Assembly: GCA_963931865.1 (NCBI GenBank)
Contig: OZ007506.1
Coordinates: 12,235,110 to 12,299,109 of the forward strand
Length of the DNA stretch: 64,000 nt
Reading direction: 5' to 3'
Origin: Axinella damicornis
Lineage: Eukaryota > Porifera > Demospongiae > Axinellida > Axinellidae
The translations under genes and the position numbers were made by a program. Under the pieces are notes generated by a model. It was not told the origin of the DNA. It made no database searches and saw only the letters and a list, made by a program, of their open reading frames with translations. Positions 21,846 through 32,259 of this stretch are shown here, one piece after another (position 1 is the stretch's first letter; the number at the start of each line of letters is the position of its first letter).

Positions 21846-24707
21846 TCAGAGAAGCTCTATTACTGTATCTACAAACAATGATTAATTAAACCTTAATTGG
21901 TCTGCATGACTGTGAATAACTGCCTCCAACTTCACTTTGTGGATCCAACTCCCTGATTCTCAAATTTCTACATAGAACCCTGTATACCTACCTTGTCTTG
22001 TTTCCAGGTACTGGGATGATTCCAACGAAATGGTGAGCACTGAGCCATGAGTATTGGTGTTGCACTGGTTAGAACCAACCCTTTGTCGGCAGTAATGCTT
22101 TGAATTTCGCTCACGCCAGAAGAAGATTACAAAGACTTTCGGAGAGAAAAAGCAAATGAGTATTGCAAATGCGCTCACTACAACTGCACATGCAATGAAA
22201 CTGTTTTGAATCTCCTGCCTCGCTTGCGTTGCTATGTATGTAGGAATGAATGCCACCCAGATCACAAGGAGGGAGAAGGCAGAGAAGCAGATGCACTTGG
22301 ATTCGTTGAAGTTCGCAGGATACTTGAAGCTAAGGGTTCCCAGTACCGTAGCAACAATCAGAAGTCCACTTTCATACACAGCTGAGAGGACTAGTGCCAC
22401 AATGTGGTCTGCCTTGCAGGTGACTACAACTGTTGGGGTGTTGATGGGGTTGTCTTCGTTGAGGCGTACCTCCCTTATAACACCTGGAGGCTGGATTCCT
22501 AGAGAAAGGGCAACAAGCAACATCTGTCCAAGCACAATGAGAAGTGTAAATACAATTTGGTGTTGAGCTTCCATGCACCGGAGCTTACTTAGGGTTGCTT
22601 TCTGCATAAAGACACGAGCTACTCGAACAATCTTCACAAGAAGAGACCCAAACGTTAGTGAAAAGCAAAGCCAGAGTACAATCCGCTGGACAATGCATAT
22701 TCCCAGCAGAGGAGGTGAAACATAAATGAAGGTGGCCAGGAAGCTGAGACCAATGCCAATCAACAGCAGAATCATCTGCTCTCTGCTGGAGGACTTAACA
22801 ATTGGAGTTTTCCAGTAGATTACAAAGACAATGGCAACTGCAAGTGTGAATATTAGTCCAACGATCGAAATCACCATGACCACAATAGAAAATGGATCAG
22901 TGAGGGTGAGGGACACTTCTGGTGAAGCCACACAATCATCACTGCCGGTGAGGGGATTATTTCCCCACATCTCACCTGTGATTGAGCAGTCTCTGCAGGC
23001 TGGAGCAAGGGATTCATTTGAATACATTCTGCCCAGGCACGGTTCACATATACCACAGCAGGACGACTGCACTGCTTTATGGTACTCCCCTGGTCTGCAT
23101 TTACCACACTCAGACAGAGTAAGCTCATACAATACATCCTTTACACCATTGAGCCCAAACTGTAGCGTTGCATTCGTGTTTAACTGCAAGGCATTCACAT
23201 TAGTATCATTAACAGCAGAACTGCTCCAAGTTCCAATTCTCACAAATTCGAACTCTCTGTTACCACCACTGTCATTCACAACCTGGTAGTTCAGTATTTC
23301 ATAGACCCCTTCAACATTGCCCAGACTGTCAAATTGTACCACATTCTCAGTTGGGCTCTCAAATTTCACATCGGCTATATAACTGAGAAATATGGAACCG
23401 TTGAGCTCCTTTTTCTGACCTTTGCATGTTTGGTTTTCTCTGTACCATTCCACAGGTTGCTCACAGTTCTCGGCTAGGAAATTGTGAAGTGCATGTGCAA
23501 ATACATAAATGGCGTCAACCACTAGTGGTACTGCATATTCCTGTTCGTAATGAGGTAAACTTGTGAGATTAGAATCAATGCTGCAATCAAGGCTCAGAGA
23601 ACAGTTTGTAAGAGACGCATAAAACTGAGGGAACCATGGATTTCGTCGATTGCTTTGAATTGTCAGCTGAGAATAATACTCATCAAAATCATTGGAACTC
23701 TCTTTTAGGGGCACAGTACCAAACATTCCAGCTGTAGTTTCATTGAACCGTCGGACAATGTCAACTGCCTGAACCCAAGCACTGCTTGCAATCCAAGTGA
23801 ATGTCTGACGAGCAGCTGTGTAAATAACCTCCTCTAGAAGCCTCTCTGCATGCTCTTGAAGGGCATAAAGCACAACCACCTTTGCATTTGAATTGGCAAG
23901 TTTCCTGGCAATGGTTCGATAGTCAAAATCACTGTCAATTCCTTCCTCTACATCAATGCATATATCATACTCTTCTGCACGTTTGCGCAGATCAGTTATG
24001 CCGGACTGACCATAGCTGTCCCTGGAGTATACAGCAGAGATGTATGTCCAGTTGAAGTGCAGAAGAAACTCAATAATTGCCTGAACCTCCAGGTTATCCG
24101 ACGGTATTGTGCGAAAAAAGTAAGAATATTTATCCTTGTTGCTGAGTAGTGCTGATGTGGATGCATAGCTCACTTGTGGCATGTCAAACAGCCTCCCCAG
24201 GCTTGCAACTGGAACACTAACTCGACTCAGAGAGGCTCCTACTATCCCAACTGTTGAAGGGAGAACATCTGTCACATTCCGACTAGTAGAATCAGATTCA
24301 CAAGTCTCAATGTTCAACTGTCTGCCGGTCACAATCAAATCTAATGCCTCATCAAGACCAATGTTTTCAACTGAGCAAGTGTCACGAATGTCAAACCCGA
24401 GTGTGAGGTTAGGAAGGAGAACTGCATCAGCATTGATGATATCAATGGCAAAGAGCATTGCTTCCATCCGTTCTAGCCCACCTTGCTGTCTGAAATCTCC
24501 ACAACCTCCTCCATTAGAATTCAAATTGTGGATAGGAAATAACCCTCCCAAAATGAAGTCTTTGTTTGTACGATTCCTGATGCCACTCATTCTTGATTCA
24601 TCTAATACTGCAAGAACTTCTGCTGTTTGATCATACTGGTAGACCGTAGCACTCGCAGATATAAAGTACATCAAAACTAGCTGAGGTATAACAAGCATCA
24701 GCTTCAT
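21846..24707 (-). CDS. class C G-protein-coupled receptor (mGluR/GABA-B-like family)
   Basis: One long exon (24707-21960 if unspliced) encodes 915 aa. Order: a signal peptide (1-20); a Venus-flytrap ligand-binding domain (about 45-500) with GIVGASLSRVSVPVASL and FDMPQVSYASTSALLS, where mGluRs use Ser/Thr to bind the amino-acid backbone; a Cys-rich domain (about 530-590, CGKCRPGEYHKAVQSSCCGI); and seven TM helices (about 605-860), including NFNESKCICFSAFSLL, the equivalent of the mGluR NFNEAK motif. The start fits the signal peptide. Near the C-terminus, CAAG|GTAGGT looks like a donor. An acceptor at 21869 would add a short exon (21868-21846) replacing the tail after ETRQ with DTVIELL. The ligand is not predictable. 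The gene is otherwise intronless. Confidence 0.92.
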
Positions 24708-24719
24708 CTTCTCACCTGT

Positions 24720-25545
24720 TGATAGGTTACATAATGTTCTTGGGAAAATTCACTATCATGTATGATTGTTTATACAGAAACGAACAACATCAATTGAGCT
24801 TCGTAAACTTTCAATTCTCCAATGGTCAAGCCCCTTTGTGGACAAAAGAGTCCCTTGCAAACCTAGCAAGTGTGTGGACCTATTTTCAAGTGAAATCCAA
24901 TACGAGTAACTGAGTGAAATTATCATGTAGCTAGATATAGAAAGTCAGGTGGATAGTGAGTTGAGGAGATATCTTGTTGCGCAGAACAGGATTGTCATTT
25001 TAGAGCAGCATCAACTTGCAGATTTAGCTCAAAGGTATACCGTTGAACAACAGTGGGCCAAGTATTGACCTGACAAGACGGGGGCCCAATTTGAGGCTGA
25101 TCCACCCCCAATGGTCCACAGTGATCAAGAAGTGAGGTAGGCACCTATCTACTGCACATGTTTTGCCCAAGTAAGGAATGTAATCGCCTACGCAGTGCAA
25201 ATACAGGAATTTTGCCAAGTGTCACCAGGCCCTCTTCTGCGTTCCGCACGTGGGCCTGGGTATGAGGCTAGGTACGCCCATTGGTGAAGAACTAGTGGCT
25301 ACTCAAAGAAGGGGGTGGGTTTAGTCTCTACACTGAGTTTCAATGGCACACCCCTTGCACGAGCAAGGGAACACACATTTAATGGCGACCTCATGGAATG
25401 TTTCTTGTACAAGACTGTCAACAATCTAACCTCCTTTCCAGCAAACATCAGATCTTCTATCCAATTCCACGTTACGGTATCTGCTTGCAGATAGTGTCCG
25501 CCTGGACACTATCCACTAGCAGATTGTGTATTTAGTAAATGTAGG
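24720..25545. other. no gene seen; one degenerate hairpin
   Basis: No supported exon. At about 25228-25270, CCAGGCCCTC ... GGGCCTGGGTATGAGGCTA is a degenerate member of the TAGCCTCG family. The 5' flank of the GPCR (24708 onward) shows no recognisable promoter motif. Confidence 0.5.
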
Positions 25546-25554
25546 ACCACAAGA

Positions 25555-26115
25555 CATGTTTTACTAATCGTCATTAGGAATATCCCTTTTGAGGCAAATG
25601 ACGTAAATCTTTCCCTAGTAAAGGTTGGTGGTCGCCTATATATAGGGAAACTTTTACGTTAGATAAGAATCAATAGCAGGGGCACCCCTTTGGTGACTTT
25701 AGAGGGAGACTAAATGAGATTCATAGTCAATCATTTCATGAACCGCAGGAATATATATATATCCCATTGAGGCAATTGACGTAAATCTTTCCGTAGATAA
25801 GGTTGGTGGTTGCCTATATATAGGGAAACTTTTACGTTAGATAGGAATCAATTGTAGGGGTACCCCTTTGGTGACTTTTGATGGAATCTAAATGAGATTC
25901 ATAGTCAATTCTTCGAGGAATCGCAGGAATATCCCTTTTGAGGCAAATGACGTAATCTTTCCCTGGAAAAGGTTACACAGTGTACCTACTTTGGGGCATT
26001 TTACGTTCAATGAAAGCACGTAATTCTGTCCCATGAGTAACCCAAGGCGCAAATGACGTAATTCTTTCCCATGAGTAACCCATGGGAATGGTAACGTAAT
26101 TCTTTCCCATGAGTG
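25555..26115. repeat. tandem repeat, ~190-bp units with TGACGTAA sites
   Basis: Two long units (from about 25578 and 25761) and a truncated third (from about 25925) share GAGGCAA(A/T)TGACGTAAATC and TATATATAGGGAAACTTTTACG. Shorter units of about 50 bp follow, with TGACGTAATTCTTTCCCATG. Each unit carries a TGACGTAA, or a related GTAACGTAA, CRE/ATF-like core. Confidence 0.8.
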
Positions 26116-26167
26116 ACCCATGGGAATTTGTCATGAATTACGTCCTTTTCTAAGAAATTGAATTGTT

Positions 26168-26632
26168 AGGGCGAATTTGGCTGGTTTGGTAGCTGGACTG
26201 GGCTGGTGAGAGGGAGTAGATGTGTGGCCAAAATTCTGTAATCGAGAGGTGAACGTGGAAAAGCATCCCTAGTTTTGCAGGGGGTAGGTTGACCTTATGG
26301 AAACTGGCCTTGGCTTTGGTCGGTTTTAGTTGGTGTGCGTGGAATTTTTTTTTGAAAGCCTAGGGTAGCCAAACCTCTGTTTTTGAGGGCGGCAGTGAGT
26401 TTTGGGCTGTAGCCTGCAACTGAGGAGAGCAGGTGGTAAATCCATCCGTTGTTTTATGGCCTGTTGCGTGTGTATTGATGATGGGGTCAGAGTGTGGGTG
26501 GGGCCTTGGAGAGGGTTCAACTTTTCAGTTTAGTAGAGGGCCTTAAAATTGAGTTTTAGGGCGTTTTCAAGCAGAGGGAGCAGTTTGATGCAAAGTATTG
26601 CTGAAACTTGTGTATGCTTTGATGCTGCCCAT
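26168..26632. repeat. dispersed repeat, copy 2
   Basis: Pairs with 5836-6300 in direct orientation. Its right limit (GATGCTGCC, then CATTTATCC) marks where copy 1 runs into the gap. No open frame is conserved between the copies. Confidence 0.8.
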
Positions 26633-27224
26633 TTATCCATCAACTAATTGGTTTCGGAGATCGGTGTACCCATGTTTCCTACCTTAAATTTGACCACAAT
26701 ACGTACCAAGACACGATCCTCACGAACCCACGCTCGAAGGGTTTCCCCACTGCCTCTGTCATCATATACTTCTCATAATTATTATGCATCCACATACTGA
26801 TGTCTGTCCTCCGTGGCCAAGCGCAAGGCTATAGTTATGCACTTGCAATAATTACTCATACACAATTTGCCTTCACAATCTGGAAACACAATGAATTTTA
26901 TTATGCAATCAAAACCAATTCAACATGCAGTGTACAGTTTCAGTTCTAACGATGGAGGTCCACTTATCCCACCCGGAATTGTTCTGCCTGAAGGAGCTGA
27001 TGGTGTTGGTCATGGGGAGTCAGGTGATCGACTGGAATGAGATGGAAAGGTGGACAATGTGAAGTGATTTGTTGTTCAATGCAACAGCTTCTATTTTGCC
27101 ATGAAAACTCACGGATGCCTGCCTCATTGCTTACTGGTGATTAATCACTGGTGATTAATACAGACTAGATTCATGCAGTGCCCATATCCTGCAATCAGTT
27201 TGTGGTTATGTGACTTATTGTAAT

Positions 27225-27420
27225 TGTCATGTGACACCTATAAACCGACATCATGTATGGTAATGCTTATCTGCAGCCCGTGCACCCTACAATCATACAA
27301 TCAGATTGTAGTCCTGTGACTTATTGAACAGTCACATGACTTAAGGAACCGGTCATGTGACTAATGAACCAGTCATGTGACTTCTTGTGTTAGTCATATG
27401 TTAGTCATGTGACATTTCTC
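27225..27420. repeat. GTCATGTGACT short repeats
   Basis: Eight or so spaced copies of (A/G)GTCA(T/C)(A/G)TGAC(T/A), a near-palindromic 10-11-mer containing CATGTGAC, within the intron of the HECT relic. Confidence 0.7.
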
Positions 27421-27567
27421 TTGCAATACAGAAGTGGCTACACACCCTACCATCAGACACTTCTGGAAAGTCTTCCACAATCTTCCGACAGATGCAAAGA
27501 GAAAGTTTTTAGGTGAGGCATCCAGAAATCAAGAACAATTCTCTGTACAAAGTGCTAATACTTACCC

Positions 27568-27730
27568 TAGCCTCATTCCCAGGTCTTCTCATCCCAGTGT
27601 TTGTTAGCCTCATTCCCAGGCTCGCGTGCTGCTTCGGTTGCACGAAAGAACGCGGAGGGCCTGGTATGTTTCCTCACGTGCGTGACGGCGAGGGTAGAAA
27701 GGTGGTAGAAGGACTTAATTGAACGTGGGC
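27568..27730. mobile_element. two TAGCCTCATT termini and element body
   Basis: CTAGCCTCATTCCCAGG at 27569 and TTAGCCTCATTCCCAGGC at 27605 are direct, not inverted. The second is followed by TTCGGTTGCACGAAAGAACG and GGAGGGCCTGGTA, which also occur in the 43181 and 50430 elements. They flank the putative HECT exon. Confidence 0.6.
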
Positions 27731-27756
27731 AATGGGCTATTCCATTTGATGTCCGT

Positions 27757-27758
<2 letters not shown>

Positions 27759-27794
<36 letters not shown>

Positions 27795-27812
27795 ACGCAC
27801 ACACACACACAC
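27759..27812. repeat. poly-C and short CA run
   Basis: About 36 C followed by (CA)n up to 27812. This directly precedes the weak HECT C-terminal similarity. Confidence 0.9.
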
Positions 27813-28149
27813 AGATGACCAGCTTGTGACAAATCCCTTCACGACCTGTTTGCCCCCCTGGACATGTCATCACCTGAGGAAGTGACAGACACTTTCTCCC
27901 AATCACCACCAGAAACTAACCTGAGTAGCTACTGCTAATAAGAACATCCAGACTCTCTGATGAAATGGACTCCGCGAAGACTTACGACGGTGAGATGGAA
28001 ATGAAATGTGAAGATGGTGGAAATTCCAACACCTCCCAATATCTTCCATGTTTCCATTCCCACTATTGTCATTGTCATTGTACAGGCATCGTGAAGATAC
28101 ATCAAGCACTGTGGATTCCTTGTTCGAACACAGGAATTACTGGATATGT

Positions 28150-30104
28150 ATTATAGCCTCAACCACAATGAGTCTACAACAGAGACACCTGATACTCCTC
28201 CCACTTGTTCTCGGATGAACCCGGGCACTTTGTATGAAATTCTAGTAAGTATCTTAATGTTGCACAGATTTACATCGATGGGAAAGCATAGCTATGTACA
28301 TCGGAACACTAAGTCATGCGACTTTGAGAAGTTGATAGATACAATCACAAGTGCCATCAGTGGACAAAACATAGTGAATAGTCATGTTTCTGGACAACTG
28401 GAGCACATGTATCCCCTCATACTGAAATATGCAGATACAGAACAAGACAGGGAGATAATAAAGGCATTGACTGGCCTATAACAAGCAGCAAGTTTGCAGC
28501 AAAACTTCAGGGGATACAAAATTGACTTAAATTTCTAGACTTGTCTACCGCAACATTTAATAATGTACATGGACCTGATGATAGCATCCCAGACTCACTG
28601 CACTGGACAAGCAGTTCAGAAATCCTCAAACTGGAAGTCTGAAGCCCGAGATGGTCTTCCTTGTTGACAATGGGCCATCGGAAAGTAATCTAGTGCAAAT
28701 GGGCCTAGTCAGACTAGTAAAAATTCTTGAAGCTGAAAAAAGCAACGCAAGTGTCATATGCTGAGTACCATTCTAAGAGAAATTTTGTTGAACGTGTACA
28801 CTCAGCTGAAAATGAGATGTTGTCAAAACATAACCCTTTCAATGGGCACTTCATACATCCAGATGCTCGTCCATGGTCTCCAAAACACAAGGAGAACATG
28901 GAAGCCATGGCTCAAGATGTAGTTGAATGTATATCCCATGCTAAATTCGGGGGGAGCATACATAGTTGCTTGCAGGGGGGTCAGGAGGGAGCACTATGTT
29001 TTTGATGACGAGCAGCTTCTCCGTCCATTCCTTGCTTTAACTGATGAACGGAAGAACAACTTCCAGGAAACATGCAGACCCTGTGCTAGTGACACTCTGT
29101 GTACACTTGCCAATGTGTGCGGAGTTGATAAAAATTTCAACAGATTACAAACACTAAGGCAAAAATGGACTTGCTTCTTAGACAAATATACATCAATTGT
29201 CTTCAATGATTGTGTTTCCAACAATGAACTGCCAAAGCAGCCCCTGCCCGACTACATCCACTGGTTTCAGTCTCATGGAGAACTACATTACCTTTCATTT
29301 GAAAACAGGAAACAGCTGTCACATGGACATGCAGGAAACATGCAGACCCTGTGCTAGTGACACTCTGTGTACACTTGCCAATGTGTGCGGAGTTGATAAA
29401 AATTTCAACAGATTACCAAACACTAAGGCAAAAATGGACTTGCTTCTTAGACAAATATACATCAATTGTCTTCAATGATTGTGTTCCCAACAATGAACTG
29501 CCAAAGCAGCCCCTGCCCGACTACATCCACTGGTTTCAGTCTCATGGAGAACTACATTACCTTTCATTTGAAAACAGGAAACAGCTGTCACATGGACCAT
29601 AATATTATGTGAGACAAAATTTAATGTGCAGGTCTCTTCGTTCCATCAAAAATACTTGACATTGCATATTATAGAAACCCATCAGCATTCATAACCACAT
29701 TACTTGCTTGGGTACCTGAGTCTGATGTTCTGAGATATTTTGATCATAGAACCAAGGAAGAAAGTGAACAACTTAAGAATGATCAAATTCTTCAACAATG
29801 GAGTGAACATTCCTTATACAAAGGCTGAACTGGAAAGGATGTGCTGTGACCTTAAAATCTCTGTGGCATCAAATACTAGCAAGCATGAACTTGTAAAATG
29901 TATTTCCGAGAGAAACAATGAAACTCCACCAGAGTTGCCAATCCTTTACAATGGATCTCTTCAGAGTGTACCCTCGACAATTCCACTCATCAGTAAACTG
30001 TCAGTTCGTGTTTTGAGAGCAGTACTGCACACACATGGTCTGTTATCCTGTGGAAATAAGGATGAAATTGCTATAAGGGTATACTTGCTGAAGAAGGAAA
30101 ACTA
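28150..30104 (+). pseudogene. degenerate transposon ORF: DDE-like core plus C-terminal SAP motif
   Basis: Frames are broken by stops and shifts (for example near 28481 and in the A-run near 28740). Readable parts: an N-terminal piece (28260-28480); VFLVDNGPSESNLVQMGLVR (28650-28710); after a frameshift, QVSYAEYHSKRNFVERVHSA; and GHFIHPDARPWSPKHKENME. DNGP followed about 40 residues later by NFVERVH resembles the Asp...Glu half of an RNase-H-fold integrase/transposase site (inference). The 3' part (29740-30104) encodes two short helical repeats; the second, LRAVLHTHGLLSCGNKDEIA, fits a SAP DNA-binding motif. Family unrecognised; it looks like a dead mobile-element gene. Confidence 0.55.
29064..29597 (+). 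repeat. 268-bp tandem duplication inside the relic
   Basis: 29064-29331 and 29332-29597 are nearly identical, both starting CAGGAAACATGCAGACCC. The second has one extra C (GATTACCAAAC for GATTACAAAC), which shifts its frame. The high identity implies a recent event, or an assembly artefact. Confidence 0.9.
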
Positions 30105-30105
30105 G

Positions 30106-32259
30106 ATGCTATAATATTATTTGTGAAAGAGAGGAGAGCATTTGAAGATTTGATTAAGCTGTGTGAAGAGCTCATCTTCACAGAGTTGCAGTGTCACATC
30201 TCTTCTACCACAAGACACTGGACTTCAAAGCTGTAAATTCAACTCCTTGTAATTTACACGGATAAATAATTATAATTGTTCAATATCTGTTGACAAACCT
30301 TTAGTAAAACCACCTGAAAGCATCCACAAACAAGAAGATTTGGCAGACCTATTTGAACCTCTGTTGCAGTACATGCATGCCATGATACAAACACCAGAAG
30401 AAAAGCAAAGCTGACAGTGCCTGTGTTCCAAACAGTTTTAACAACCAGAATATACACAGAACGGTCATAATACAAAGATTGTTCCAGGCCATCACACCAC
30501 CTTGCTACAGGGCTAACAGAGATGGTACGATATATTTGTGAAAAGGGACCATATTCTGAATTTTTGAAGAATGGAGGGGCGGGGGAGGATGGAGGGGTGA
30601 GAGAGGGACAGTGGAGTGAAGGAGGATGGCGTCAGACGATATTGGAAACACAGGATGGAGACCTGGCTGGTACAAGGCATGCAACTACAGTAGTACTGTT
30701 CTGATAGTGATGAAATTGAACTGGTCTATGTTTCTGAACCTATATACAATGTCATGTATATATACCTTGGAAGTCACTCCAGCAATATCTTCAGGAATTT
30801 TTCAAGTAATTTCTTTGTGTGTGTGTGTATACATGCCATGTCACATGCACTCACCATTCTCCATTAGACAACAATTTCCTGTCCAAAAGCAAGTACATCC
30901 TGGGAGTGGATGTGGTCCTGTTGAGTGATAAAATTATTTCCTTAGTGATAACAGGGGCTCAAGTTTTGAACATTTTGTCAAAATAATAGTTAGAGCTAGG
31001 GCCAGTTCTGAATGCGCATGCGTGCCCATTGCCCAGATCGAGGATATCAGATTTCACAGTACCAGAGGAATATTCCTCCAGTAATAACAAAAAAAGGAGC
31101 GTAAAATAAGTTGCAGCACTTGCACAAATTCAGTCCTATAACTATAGCTACAGTGTATTACCTGTCAAGTCTGTTGTCAGACAACACACTTTATTGTTGT
31201 CGTCTGATGAGACCCCGGATGTAAAATAAATAGGGTTGAAACAGACACGTGCGCTGATTTTATTTTCCGACGTGGGTATTGATCTAGGTGGACACGCATG
31301 TGCATTCGAATCAATTTTACATTATCAAAGTTGACACAACTTCCTACTATGCAGTACTGTTTGTTTGCACATGCACAGTCATAGAGTTATAGCATGGCTA
31401 GCACATGCAGTACAGGTAAGCCTTGAGCATAGATAAGAGAGCCGGCCCTAACGGTTTATATAATTATTATCTATGCCTTGGGAGGTCCCCAGCAGCATTG
31501 AGTACACAAGCCATTGTTCCAGGTGTTGTGCGCATGATAGTTTGTTCCACTAGCTTTTCCACCACAGCATTCCAAGATAGCTACAAGCACATTAAAATTT
31601 TCAAGTTAGAGACATGATGAACCCCCGGGAATGTGTTACACATTTTAGCCAATACCCCCTGGACATGACAGCTAGCACTGCCCTGGACAAATGTGTTGCA
31701 ACATTTACCCTCTGAAGAGGTAAGCATTAGGTATGAGCAAATGGGACCAGCAGTATGACCATAATAGATATTATGGTCATACTGCTGGTCCCATTAACTT
31801 TACTGCCGGCTTTGGAATTGTATGAAACTACTAACCCTAACTTAAAGCTGTAGTAGTATACATGTAGTCCAAAATCAATTGAGCTGCCTATATATACCTG
31901 GATTTTTCACTGGTCCAGAATGAGGTGTGTGCACACAGTGAGCGGAGCTGTATTCATACCTCCTTGTTGTACATGGTTGTGTAAACCATTATGTACTTAA
32001 ATTCTGTATGCACAGTCATGTCATCGATGTCCCCGCTTTGACTTTTGGACAGGACTATTAATAGCCTTGTTCCCAGGCGCTCGGCTACAGGAGAAGTAGG
32101 AGCTGAATTATATTATTTTCACCAGCTGTAAACAGTAGGGTGATGGTGATTGTGCTTTGATCATTAAATAATGCTACATCCAGCTACAATACAGTACAAA
32201 CAAAACAGGCTATGGAACATGAATGTTAGATCAAGTGATGAAGTTGCTGTGTTGCCAAG
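30106..32259. other. intergenic, no gene seen; one strong hairpin
   Basis: No exon is supported. At 31741-31794 a perfect inverted repeat with 26-bp arms (ATGGGACCAGCAGTATGACC...) and a 2-base loop stands alone. At about 32063, TAGCCTTGTTCCCAGGCGCT is a solo terminus of the hairpin family. Several short open frames look random. Confidence 0.55.

Larger units (their letters stand above)
26970..27900 (+). pseudogene. decayed HECT E3-ligase domain fragment
   Basis: LKELMVLVMGSQVIDWNEME at about 26993-27048 ends at an AG|GTGGAC donor and resembles the HECT segment L..LVCGS..IDW..LE. After an acceptor at 27432 the exon should read GYTPYH (frame 1), but the expected PTIRHFWKVFHNLPTDAKRK lies in frame 2, so a small indel has broken it. 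The next expected block (LLIPVF) at about 27586-27605 sits between two TAGCCTCATTCCCAGG termini. A weak C-terminal piece (CDKSLHDLFAPLDMSS) follows poly-C at about 27820-27880. HECT ligases pass ubiquitin from a C-terminal Cys to a substrate; no intact catalytic segment is present here. Confidence 0.5.

Noticed and set aside
22234..24630. Plus-strand frames of up to 152 aa opposite the GPCR
   Set aside because: Antisense shadows of the conserved minus-strand receptor; no splice or homology support.
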